From the NCBI GenBank assembly GCA_038526915.1, contig JBCBGF010000001.1, forward strand, positions 124,001 to 188,000: DNA of 64,000 nt, given 5' to 3'. Source of the DNA: JBCBGF01 sp038526915 (GTDB lineage: Bacteria; Pseudomonadota; Alphaproteobacteria; Rhodobacterales; Rhodobacteraceae). The position numbers and the translations under genes were made by a program. Positions within the stretch are counted from its first letter, which is position 1; each line of letters starts with the position of its first letter. The notes under the pieces were generated by a model that made no database searches, had not been told where the DNA came from, and saw nothing but the letters and a program-made list of their open reading frames with translations. Shown here piece by piece: positions 9,439 through 16,561 of this stretch.

Positions 9439-10344
9439 CTACCGCGCCGCCCACCGCGCCATGACATAGCGCGCCGTCATCAGATCCAGATGCGCCCCGC
9501 CACCGTTCTTGAAGACGGTGATATCCTCCGGCGCGCGTGTGAAGGCGGCAAGGTCATAGAAATCGGCCAGTACATCGTCGCGCCCGATCACCCCCTCGGC
9601 CAGGGGGACTTTCAGTTCACCAATATGGTCCAGCGTCGTGTCATAGCTGTCCACAAAGATTCGCCCGCGGCGCAGCACGTCATCATCGGCTTCGCGCATG
9701 TCAGGACGATAAGCCCCGATCAGATCGATGTGCTGGCCAGGCCTCAGCCAGTCGCCGCGGATAATGGGATCGGCGCTCATCGTCGCACAGGTGATGATGT
9801 CGGCCCATGCGACGCCATTTTGAAGATCGTCGATGGCCTCTGTATTCGGAAACCCGGTGGCCAAGTCCTCGGCCCCCGAGGCCGTACGGTTCCAGATGCG
9901 GAAGGCGGCCTCCGGAAAGGCGGCGCCGTAGGCCTCTCGCAAACTCCGCCCCACAGTCCCCGCCCCGACGATCAGAATTTTGTCGCTATCAGGCCGTGCC
10001 AACCGGCGCGCGGCCAGAAGGCTATCCCCCGCCGTTTTCCACTTTGTGATCAGGTGAAAGTCGATAAGCGCCTCGGGTGTACCATCAGCATCCGAGTAGA
10101 CCATCACACCGCCATTCACGCTGGGCTTGTCCTCCGCGCGGTTGCCGGGGAACAAGGTCGCCGTCTTCACCGCCAGGCCCAGCCCGTCGATCCAGGCCGA
10201 GCGGCTGAGCATCGTATCGGGGTCGCGGTAGAGGAACGTGTCACCGACAGTGGCCTTGGGCAGTGTGTGTCCCTGCGCCAGCACGTCCGTCAAATCCAGC
10301 CAGTCCAATAGCGGTTCTGCGGCCTCAGAAGTAATGATCTCCAT
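9439..10344 (-). CDS. Ornithine cyclodeaminase / mu-crystallin family protein
   Basis: This encodes 301 residues. It has the family's N-terminal substrate and dimerisation domain, including a KTATLFPGN-type motif (around residue 60), and a Rossmann NAD(P)-binding domain with ILIVGAGTVGRSL near residue 145. Members include ornithine cyclodeaminase, alanine and iminosuccinate reductases and ketimine reductases, so the actual substrate is open. It is followed by a YaiI-like gene and fghA upstream on the same strand, which gives no functional clue. Confidence 0.8.
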   Translation of the reverse strand: MEIITSEAAEPLLDWLDLTDVLAQGHTLPKATVGDTFLYRDPDTMLSRSAWIDGLGLAVKTATLFPGNRAEDKPSVNGGVMVYSDADGTPEALIDFHLITKWKTAGDSLLAARRLARPDSDKILIVGAGTVGRSLREAYGAAFPEAAFRIWNRTASGAEDLATGFPNTEAIDDLQNGVAWADIITCATMSADPIIRGDWLRPGQHIDLIGAYRPDMREADDDVLRRGRIFVDSYDTTLDHIGELKVPLAEGVIGRDDVLADFYDLAAFTRAPEDITVFKNGGGAHLDLMTARYVMARWAAR

Positions 10345-10352
10345 CCTGCCTC

Positions 10353-10796
10353 CTACACCGCCGGACGCGGCAACACGCGGTCCAGCGCTTCCAGAAACCG
10401 CGTGCGGTCAGCTTTTGAGAACGCCCGACCACCGCCCTGCCGAAACGGATCCGCTGCCCGCAGATCGGTCATCAGATCGCGTGTTGCCAGCACATTGCCA
10501 ATGTTGCGTGCGGTCAGCGCCTCCCCGTTGGGCTTCAACACAGACGCCCCACCTTCGATCACTCGCGCAGCCAAGGGTATGTCGCCGGTTACCACCACGT
10601 CACCCGCCCCAGCCCGCTCAGCGATCCACTTATCCGCCTCATCCGGGCCATCGGGCACATAAACCATCTCGACGAGCGGGTTCTCCGATGGCCGCAACCC
10701 ACCGTTAGACACCATGGCCACCGCAACCCCACGCCGCGTCGCCACCTTCTCAACCTCCGCCTTCACTGGACAGGCATCGGCATCGACATAGATCAC
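10353..10796 (-). CDS. YaiI/YqxD family (DUF188) protein
   Basis: This is a 147-residue protein beginning MIYVDADACPVKAEVEKVA, the diagnostic N-terminus of the YaiI/YqxD family. The Asp-rich pattern (DADACP, then VVTGDIPLA and ADPFRQGG) resembles PIN/NYN-type nuclease folds, although no activity is established for this branch. Its start codon overlaps the fghA stop by four bases, so the two are probably read from the same message. Confidence 0.88.
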   Translation of the reverse strand: MIYVDADACPVKAEVEKVATRRGVAVAMVSNGGLRPSENPLVEMVYVPDGPDEADKWIAERAGAGDVVVTGDIPLAARVIEGGASVLKPNGEALTARNIGNVLATRDLMTDLRAADPFRQGGGRAFSKADRTRFLEALDRVLPRPAV

Positions 10797-11623
10797 GCGC
10801 CCAACACCTCGGCGTGGAAGCGCACGTGGTCGCGCATGAAACTCGCCACGAAGTAATAGCTGTGGTCATAGCCCGCTTGCATGCGCAGCGTGGCCGGCTG
10901 TCGGCGCGAGGCAACGGCCAGGGCCAAGGCTTCGGGCTTAAGTAGATCGAGAAACTCATCATTGGTGCCCTGATCCACCAGCACATGCCCCGGATAGCCA
11001 CGCTCGGCGATCAAAAGGCTCGCATCATGTGCGGCCCATTCCTCTTCATAGTCGCCCAGATAGGCTGCGAATTGCTTGCGTCCCCAATCGCTCGCCGTGG
11101 GGTTTGCGATGGGCGAAAAGGCCGACACGCTTTTGAACCGGTCGGGAAAGGTCAGCGCCGCTGTCAGCGCGCCGTGCCCGCCCATGGAATAGCCCGTGAT
11201 CCCCTGCCTTGCCGCATCCACCGGAAACGCATCGGCCACAAACGCGGGCAATTCCTGCGCCACATAGCTCCACATCCGGTAATGCGCCGACCAAGGGGAT
11301 TGCGTCGCATCCACATAGAACCCCGCGCTCTGACCCAGATCGTAAGCCTCATCATCGGCCACCGCCTCCCCCCGGGGCGAGGTATCGGCAAACACCACCG
11401 CCATCCCAGCGTTCGCCGCCCAAACCTGGGCACCGGCCTTCAGCATCGCATTCTCGTGCGTGCTGGTCAGACCGGACAGAAAGAAAAGCACCGGCACAGG
11501 TCCCGCCTCGGCCTGCGGCGGCAGGTAGAGGCCAAAGGTCATCTCGCACCGAGTCGTCTGGGCCATGTGGCGATAAACACCCTGCACGCCCCCAAAGCAC
11601 CGGTTCTCCGATAGAATTTCCAT
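10793..11623 (-). CDS. fghA: S-formylglutathione hydrolase
   Basis: This encodes 276 residues, an esterase-D-like alpha/beta hydrolase. It hydrolyses S-formylglutathione to formate and glutathione, the last step of glutathione-dependent formaldehyde oxidation. The nucleophile elbow GYSMGGHGAL is visible around residue 150. The acid and base are in DQGTNDEF and AGYDHSYYF near the C-terminus. The partner enzyme S-(hydroxymethyl)glutathione dehydrogenase (adhC) is about 3.2 kb away on the same strand, so both enzymes of the pathway are in this window though not adjacent. Confidence 0.93.
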   Translation of the reverse strand: MEILSENRCFGGVQGVYRHMAQTTRCEMTFGLYLPPQAEAGPVPVLFFLSGLTSTHENAMLKAGAQVWAANAGMAVVFADTSPRGEAVADDEAYDLGQSAGFYVDATQSPWSAHYRMWSYVAQELPAFVADAFPVDAARQGITGYSMGGHGALTAALTFPDRFKSVSAFSPIANPTASDWGRKQFAAYLGDYEEEWAAHDASLLIAERGYPGHVLVDQGTNDEFLDLLKPEALALAVASRRQPATLRMQAGYDHSYYFVASFMRDHVRFHAEVLGA

Positions 11624-11676
11624 GCGTATGCTCCCTTTCCCGTTTCGCTACCGGGCCGACGCCAACGGGGCAAGCC

Positions 11677-12606
11677 TCAGAACGTGTTTACCCAGGCCAC
11701 CACACCGCTGACCGTCAGCACCGACACCACGGTCGAGATCAGGATCGTCGCCGACACCCGCTGCGGCGCTACCCCGTAATGCTGCGCCAGGATGAACACG
11801 TTGCCCGCCACGGGCAACGCGGCCGCCGCGATCATCACCCCCGCCGCGTAAGGCTCCACCGGAAAGAACATCAGGGCCGCGATGGCAACCGCGGCTGGAT
11901 GCAGCGCCAGTTTGCAGGTCGACAGCCACACCGCGACACTCACCCGTTCCGCGGATTTGGACGCCAGCGATGCCCCGATTGCAAACAAGGCCCCCGGTGT
12001 CGCCGCGGCCCCAAGTATCGACAAAAACTCATTGACCGGACCGGGGATCGGTAAGGCATAGGCCGACCAGAAAAGCCCCAGCGAGATCGACACGATCATG
12101 GGGTTCCGCAAAAGGCCCAGACCGACCGTGCGCAAAACCCCCAAAGTCATCCGCCCATCCCGGCTGCCGGTGATCAGGATCACGATCAGACTGCCGAACA
12201 CCGTCAGATCCACCGCCAGCACGAGCAGCACCGGCCCCACCGCCGCCTCGCCCAACAGCAGAACCAGCATCGGCACACCTAGAAACCCGACATTGCCGAT
12301 CACCGCGCATTGCGCCTCAACCGCGGCCTCTTCCACCCCACGGCTGCGAAACAAGGCGACGAGTGTCGCCAGGAGGTAGATCACCAGGGTGCCCGACAGA
12401 TACGCCCCAACGAAATTCCAGTCCAAAACCTCAGCCAAGGACAGATTTGCCGAAAACCTAAAGAGCATCGCCGACAAGGCGAAGTAGAAGACAAATTTCG
12501 TCAGATAGGCCGTGGCCTCGTCATTGAAGAACCCCGTCCGCCCTGCCCAATACCCCAGGCCGATCAGGGCAAAAAACGGCAGTGTCTGCAAAAGGATGTC
12601 GACCAT
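11677..12606 (-). CDS. AEC family transporter
   Basis: This encodes 309 residues with about ten hydrophobic helices, an auxin-efflux-carrier (AEC) family permease. Conserved patterns include FALIGLGYWAGR at the start, the mid-protein LGFLGVPMLVLLLGE, and the Gly/Pro-interrupted helix AAATPGALFAIGASLA. Bacterial members carry malonate, malate or other small anions; the substrate here is unknown. A likely TetR operator (12662-12677) lies 56 bases upstream of its ATG, so the divergent TetR gene may control it. Confidence 0.85.
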   Translation of the reverse strand: MVDILLQTLPFFALIGLGYWAGRTGFFNDEATAYLTKFVFYFALSAMLFRFSANLSLAEVLDWNFVGAYLSGTLVIYLLATLVALFRSRGVEEAAVEAQCAVIGNVGFLGVPMLVLLLGEAAVGPVLLVLAVDLTVFGSLIVILITGSRDGRMTLGVLRTVGLGLLRNPMIVSISLGLFWSAYALPIPGPVNEFLSILGAAATPGALFAIGASLASKSAERVSVAVWLSTCKLALHPAAVAIAALMFFPVEPYAAGVMIAAAALPVAGNVFILAQHYGVAPQRVSATILISTVVSVLTVSGVVAWVNTF

Positions 12607-12661
12607 AACAGCGGCCTACCCACTGGCCCGCCAAAGCGCAATCACGATCAGCGACCGAAAG

Positions 12662-12677
12662 TGAACGGCTTAGTTCA
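12662..12677. promoter_or_regulatory. TetR-type operator copy A (AEC transporter side)
   Basis: A perfect inverted repeat TGAAC-N6-GTTCA lies 56 bases upstream of the AEC transporter start. The same architecture (TGAAC-N6-GTTYA) recurs twice more before the neighbouring small gene and the TetR gene. The repetition within 250 bases is direct evidence for a shared regulator; assigning it to the adjacent TetR protein is inference. Confidence 0.6.
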
Positions 12678-12719
12678 GTTAAGGCTTGCATTGTTCGCCC
12701 AAGCCGTGGCAAAGAAAAG

Positions 12720-12735
12720 TGAACCATACAGTTTA
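12720..12735. promoter_or_regulatory. TetR-type operator copy B (small secreted ORF side)
   Basis: TGAAC-N6-GTTTA lies 24 bases upstream of the ATG of the 64-residue frame at 12760. The preceding bases AAAG are also shared with copy A. The position fits repression of a promoter for that small frame. Confidence 0.6.
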
Positions 12736-12759
12736 GTTTGCAGCCTGAAGGTATCTCTG

Positions 12760-12954
12760 ATGCGCCTATTTCTGACATCCGCCTTCGTGGGCATCGGCCT
12801 GTTCATCTCAAGCGCTGCCGAGGCCGGTATCGACCCAAGTTCCTCGGTAACTCACACGTCCGCCAACCCGACGCTCCTTGAAAAAACTGAACTGTGCAGT
12901 TTATATGAGGACACATGCAGGAGACGCCATGAACATCCAATCCGATCCCGTTAA
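12760..12954 (+). CDS. Small putative secreted protein
   Basis: This encodes 64 residues beginning MRLFLTSAFVGIGLFISSAAEA, a good Sec signal peptide with a likely cleavage site after AEA. The remaining 42 or so residues are polar, with two Cys and a basic tail, and match nothing I recognise. Its 3' end overlaps the start of the TetR gene in another frame and runs through operator copy C. An AAGG lies about nine bases before the ATG. It could be a genuine small exported protein, or the stump of an efflux-pump gene that once lay beside this regulator. The signal peptide and the operator in front are the only support. Confidence 0.4.
   Translation: MRLFLTSAFVGIGLFISSAAEAGIDPSSSVTHTSANPTLLEKTELCSLYEDTCRRRHEHPIRSR
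12888..12903. promoter_or_regulatory. TetR-type operator copy C (autoregulatory)
   Basis: TGAAC-N6-GTTTA lies 25 bases upstream of the TetR ATG. Here the flanks also form a wider inverted repeat, AAACTG...CAGTTT (12884-12902). The position is where an autoregulated TetR gene usually has its operator. Confidence 0.6.
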
Positions 12955-13552
12955 GCAAGGCCGCAAGCTCGCCCAGGTGCTGGAAGGCGCGCGAACGGTG
13001 TTCTTGCGCGACGGGTTCGAAGGGGCCAGCGTCGACGATATCGCGCGCTCCTCCAGCGTCTCGAAGGCCACGCTTTACAGCTACTTCCCTGACAAGCGCA
13101 TACTGTTCCTAGAGGTCGCCAAGAACGAATGCCTGCGCCAGGAAACCGCGACCGATGAGATGATCGGCATGAACGCTGCCCCGCGTGAAGCGCTCAGATC
13201 CGCCGCGCACCAGATGATGGCCCTGATCCTATCCCCCTTCGGTCGCAACGTCTTCCGCGTCTGCGTCGCCGAATCCGAGCGCTTTCCCGAACTGGGGCGT
13301 GAGTTCTGGGAATCCGGCCCGGCCCGTGTCCGCGCCAAGATGATCGCCTATTTCAACCACGCCATCGAACGCGGCGAACTGCAGATAGACGACTGCGATC
13401 TCGCCGCCGATCAGTTCGCGGAGCTTTGCAAGGCCGACCTCTTCCCCAAGCTCGTCTTCGGCATCCAGGAAGAATTCAGCGATGACGAAATCGCCCGGGT
13501 CGCAGACGGCGCGGTTGAGACCTTCATGGCCCGCTACGGCGCCAACTCCTAG
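12929..13552 (+). CDS. TetR/AcrR family transcriptional regulator
   Basis: This encodes 207 residues. The N-terminal TetR DNA-binding domain (about residues 15-62) shows the recognition-helix pattern ASVDDIARSSSVSKATLYSYFPDK. The C-terminal ligand-binding domain has the FRVCVAESERFPELGREFWESGP segment typical of AcrR/AefR-like regulators. The ATG at 12929 is chosen because AGGAG lies seven bases upstream; an earlier ATG (12878) has no such site and gives a non-homologous extension. It probably represses the AEC carrier, the small secreted frame and itself through the three TGAAC-N6-GTTYA sites. It overlaps the end of the convergent NYN gene by four bases. Confidence 0.88.
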   Translation: MNIQSDPVKQGRKLAQVLEGARTVFLRDGFEGASVDDIARSSSVSKATLYSYFPDKRILFLEVAKNECLRQETATDEMIGMNAAPREALRSAAHQMMALILSPFGRNVFRVCVAESERFPELGREFWESGPARVRAKMIAYFNHAIERGELQIDDCDLAADQFAELCKADLFPKLVFGIQEEFSDDEIARVADGAVETFMARYGANS

Positions 13553-14265
13553 TCGATCCGCCGGATCACCAACTGGTTGCCGGATTTCTTGGTCTCAAAC
13601 CGCTTCAGCCCTTGCACCAGATCGCTCAGCTTCCGCTTGCCATAGGTCCGCGTATCGAAATCCGGAGTATCGGCGATGATGTACTGGCCCAACTGGCCCA
13701 GCGCATACCACTCATCATCCTGTTCGATCTTATCCATCGCCTTGAGGATTAGGGGGATCGCCTCGGTGGGGGGCAGCTTGTCGCTCTTTTGTGCGGGCTG
13801 ACCGCGTGTCGGCGGCTCCGGCTCGTCCATGATGTTCTCGATCAGAATGAAGCGATTGCACACATTGCGCAGCGCCTCGGGCGCCTTTCGCTCCCCAATC
13901 CCGATCACATCCATCCCCTGCTCCCGCACCCGGTTTGCAAGCGCCGTGAAGTCACTATCCGACGACACCAGGACGAACCCGTCAAACCGCCCGGTATGCA
14001 GGATATCCATCGCATCGATCACCAACCCGATATCACTTGCGTTCTTGCCCACGGTGTTGGCACTTTCCTGATGCGCAACCAGCCCCAATTCGCGCACCGT
14101 CTTCGACCAGTTCGACAACCGCCCCGACGACCAATCCCCATAGACCCGTCGCAACGCCGGTTCGCCCAGGGACGTGATCTCCTTCAGGATCGCCCCGGCA
14201 TACTTGGCGGGGATGTTATCGGCGTCGATCAGAACGGCGTAAAGCGGGCGGTCGCGGTCAGGCAT
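13549..14265 (-). CDS. NYN domain protein with C-terminal OST-HTH/LOTUS-like domain
   Basis: This encodes 238 residues. The N-terminal NYN (PIN-like) domain shows the expected acidic metal-binding positions in VLIDADNIP (near residue 13), ASDIGLVIDAMD and VSSDSDFTAL. The C-terminal 80 residues (PLILKAMDKIEQDDEWYALGQLGQYI) resemble an OST-HTH/LOTUS RNA-binding module. The combination suggests an RNA-directed nuclease, as in LabA/DUF88 relatives, but no substrate is known. The stop of the upstream GNAT gene and this start share base 14265. Confidence 0.87.
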   Translation of the reverse strand: MPDRDRPLYAVLIDADNIPAKYAGAILKEITSLGEPALRRVYGDWSSGRLSNWSKTVRELGLVAHQESANTVGKNASDIGLVIDAMDILHTGRFDGFVLVSSDSDFTALANRVREQGMDVIGIGERKAPEALRNVCNRFILIENIMDEPEPPTRGQPAQKSDKLPPTEAIPLILKAMDKIEQDDEWYALGQLGQYIIADTPDFDTRTYGKRKLSDLVQGLKRFETKKSGNQLVIRRID

Positions 14266-14759
14266 CAGGTCTCCTTCGTCAGGTCCTTGTATAGGATTAG
14301 CGCGTCGACGAAACCGAATTCGGGATGGCGAAACGCGCCGGGCAAACGCCCAACCGTGTCAAATCCCGCCCGTGTCCAGATGTCGATGGCCCGGGTGTTC
14401 GTCTCCACAACGAAGTTGTACTGCATCGCCCGAAACCCCAGCCGCCGCGCCTCGTCCAGCGAATGCGCGAGCATGGCCCGCGCCACGCCTTTACCCTGCG
14501 CCTCCGCCGCTGTTAGATACCCACAATTGCAAACGTGATCCCCGCCGCCACCCTGGTTGGGCCGGATGTAATAGGTGCCAAGCCCCTCGCCCGCCAAATA
14601 CACCCGGTGCAAAGGCCCCAACCAATAGGCCAGCGCATCTTCGCGCGAGATGTCGGGATCGACGGTATAGGTATCGCCCGCCCGAAACACCGGCTCAAGG
14701 ATTGCCCAAATCGCATCCCCATCGCCCACCGCAACAGGACGCACTGCAACGTCACCCAT
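14265..14759 (-). CDS. GNAT family N-acetyltransferase
   Basis: This encodes 164 residues. It has the GNAT acetyl-CoA binding signature in LTAAEAQGKGVARAMLAHSLDEARRLGFRAMQYN (about 85-118) and the terminal strand-helix WTRAGFDTVGRLPGAFRH. The acceptor is unknown. The frame continues upstream through an interspersed repeat element (14761-14810). I chose the ATG at 14757-14759 (MGDVAVRPV), where the acetyltransferase fold begins, so the repeat stays outside the protein. Confidence 0.85.
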   Translation of the reverse strand: MGDVAVRPVAVGDGDAIWAILEPVFRAGDTYTVDPDISREDALAYWLGPLHRVYLAGEGLGTYYIRPNQGGGGDHVCNCGYLTAAEAQGKGVARAMLAHSLDEARRLGFRAMQYNFVVETNTRAIDIWTRAGFDTVGRLPGAFRHPEFGFVDALILYKDLTKET

Positions 14760-14760
14760 C

Positions 14761-14810
14761 TTCTTTGGTCCAGAAATATCCCGGGGGGCGTGGGGGGCTG
14801 GCCCCCCACT
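14761..14810. repeat. Interspersed palindromic repeat, copy 1
   Basis: This unit of about 50 bases begins TTCTTTGGTCCAGAAATATC, then CCGGGGGG and a G-rich/C-rich hairpin GGGGGGCTGGCCCCCC. It fills the whole gap between adhC and the GNAT gene. The same unit, in the same orientation, occurs at 32281-32338 and 36094-36143. The hairpin could end or stabilise the adhC transcript. Similar units are, from memory, common between genes in Rhodobacteraceae. Confidence 0.8.
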
Positions 14811-14815
14811 AGGGC

Positions 14816-15928
14816 TCAATAATTCACCACCGACCGAATGCTTTCCCCCGCATGCATCAGATCGAACCCTTTGTTGATGTCATCAAGGCCCATTGTGTGG
14901 GTGATCATCGGGTCGATCTCGATCTTCCCCTCCATGTACCAGTCCACGATCTTGGGCACATCCGTCCGCCCGCGCGCCCCGCCAAAAGCGGTGCCACGCC
15001 AACTCCGCCCGGTCACCAACTGGAACGGCCGGGTCGAGATCTCGGCCCCCGCCGGCGCCACGCCGATGATGATCGACTCGCCCCAGCCCTTATGCGCGCA
15101 TTCCAGCGCCGCCCGCATCACCTCGACATTGCCCGTGGCATCAAACGTGTAGTCCGCACCGCCCTTGGTCAGGTTCACGAGGTAGGGCACGAGATCGCCA
15201 TCAACCTCCAGCGGGTTCACGTAGTGGGTCATCCCGAACCGCTCGGCCATCGGCTTCTTCGAGGGGTTGATATCCACCCCCACGATCTGATCCGCGCCCG
15301 CCAGCCGCAGCCCCTGGATCACGTTCAGCCCGATGCCCCCCAGCCCGAACACCACCGCGCGCGACCCGATCTCGACCTTCGCGGTGTTTATCACCGCCCC
15401 GATACCTGTCGTCACCCCGCAGCCGATGTAGCAAATCTTGTCGAACGGCGCGTCCTCACGCACCTTCGCCAAGGCGATCTCAGGCAGCACCGTATGGTTC
15501 GCGAAAGTCGATGTCCCCATATAATGCAGGATCGGATCGCCATCGAGCGTCGAGAACCGCGACGTCCCATCGGGCATCAGCCCCTGCCCTTGCGTCTCCC
15601 GGATCGACTGGCACAGGTTTGTCTTGGGGTGCAGGCAATACTCGCACTCCCGGCATTCCGGTGTGTAAAGCGGGATCACGTGATCGCCCTTCTTCAGGCT
15701 CTCGACCCCTGGTCCCACATCGACAACAACGCCCGCCCCCTCATGGCCCAGGATCGCAGGGAACAACCCCTCGGGATCGGCACCGGACAGGGTGAACTCA
15801 TCGGTGTGGCAAATGCCTGTCGACTTGATCTCGACCAGAACCTCGCCCGCCTTGGGCCCATCGAGGTTTACGTCCATCACCTCAAGCGGTTTGCCCGCCC
15901 CCACTGCAACAGCCGCGCGTGTTCTCAT
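14816..15928 (-). CDS. adhC: S-(hydroxymethyl)glutathione dehydrogenase / class III alcohol dehydrogenase
   Basis: This encodes 370 residues, a zinc- and NAD-dependent enzyme that oxidises the formaldehyde-glutathione adduct to S-formylglutathione. Visible are the catalytic-zinc region CHTDEFTLSG and GHEGAGVVVDVGPGV, the structural-zinc lobe with four Cys (PECRECEYCLHPKTNLC), the class III hallmark SRFSTLDGDPILHYMGTSTFANHT, and the NAD-binding GLGGIGLNVIQG. Two adjacent ATG codons occur; the second (15926-15928) is preferred because a GGGAG-type site is then better spaced. Its product is the substrate of FghA elsewhere in the window. Confidence 0.94.
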   Translation of the reverse strand: MRTRAAVAVGAGKPLEVMDVNLDGPKAGEVLVEIKSTGICHTDEFTLSGADPEGLFPAILGHEGAGVVVDVGPGVESLKKGDHVIPLYTPECRECEYCLHPKTNLCQSIRETQGQGLMPDGTSRFSTLDGDPILHYMGTSTFANHTVLPEIALAKVREDAPFDKICYIGCGVTTGIGAVINTAKVEIGSRAVVFGLGGIGLNVIQGLRLAGADQIVGVDINPSKKPMAERFGMTHYVNPLEVDGDLVPYLVNLTKGGADYTFDATGNVEVMRAALECAHKGWGESIIIGVAPAGAEISTRPFQLVTGRSWRGTAFGGARGRTDVPKIVDWYMEGKIEIDPMITHTMGLDDINKGFDLMHAGESIRSVVNY

Positions 15929-15997
15929 CATCCCTCTCCCTATCTTCTGGTTTTGATTGGGAGACTGCGCCAAAGGGCGCGGCGTTTCAACGATCAG

Positions 15998-16435
15998 TTA
16001 TTCGCGGTAGATCTGGTGACAGGCCCGGCAGCTCTGGTTCAACGCTCCAAGCGCCTCCTGCAACTCACCCAAAGTGGTCGCCGCCCGCACTTGCTGTACA
16101 GCCTCCAGCCCGCGCTCAGACTTCGCCTCGAAGTCATCCCACGTCTCCCAAATCGCGGGCAGGGCCTCTGACACCGGGTCCTGCGTAGGCACCTCGAACA
16201 GCGCCGGGATGCGCAGATGCTCCGCCTCCAGCACATCTGCAGCATCGGCCAACGCCTCGGCGTCGAACGCCTCTTCCCCTCGCGCCATCAGGGCCACCGT
16301 CCGGGTCGCCTGCGCGATGGATTTCATGCCATGCATCCAGGCCATGACGCGTTCGTCTTTCACGCCCGCATGACCCAAAGCCATGCCGCCCGCTGCTATC
16401 AGAGCCAATGCCAGAGCCGCCTTGCGCATATCCAA
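15998..16435 (-). CDS. Cytochrome c' (periplasmic c-type cytochrome)
   Basis: This encodes 145 residues with an N-terminal signal peptide (about 1-22, ending LGHAG). Like other cytochromes c', it is a four-helix protein with the haem-binding CxxCH close to the C-terminus (C136, C139, H140). The likely axial-site residue lies in the first helix (VMAWMHGMKSIAQ). Such proteins bind NO in the periplasm or carry single electrons. It lies upstream of adhC on the same strand with a 69-base gap and may be co-transcribed with it. Confidence 0.85.
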   Translation of the reverse strand: MDMRKAALALALIAAGGMALGHAGVKDERVMAWMHGMKSIAQATRTVALMARGEEAFDAEALADAADVLEAEHLRIPALFEVPTQDPVSEALPAIWETWDDFEAKSERGLEAVQQVRAATTLGELQEALGALNQSCRACHQIYRE

Positions 16436-16525
16436 ACCTCCATGCCCCGGTCAAACCCTAGCCGCCCGCGCCGTTTTGTCGACCTGCCCGCAGACTCGAC
16501 TCATGGCTACCAGCGCTCTAATTTA

Positions 16526-16540
16526 GAACATAGCAAGAAC
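16526..16540. promoter_or_regulatory. LexA (SOS) box
   Basis: GAAC-N7-GAAC, which reads GTTC-N7-GTTC on the other strand, is the alphaproteobacterial LexA operator. It ends 21 bases before the imuB start and lies between imuB and the divergent cytochrome c' gene, as expected for a DNA-damage-inducible promoter. Confidence 0.85.
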
Positions 16541-16561
16541 ATCAACAGCTGCCACCTGACG

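Noticed and set aside
14757..14819. Longer GNAT protein starting upstream within the repeat
   Set aside because: The extra residues are encoded by the interspersed repeat and precede the conserved fold; a proper start lies at 14759.
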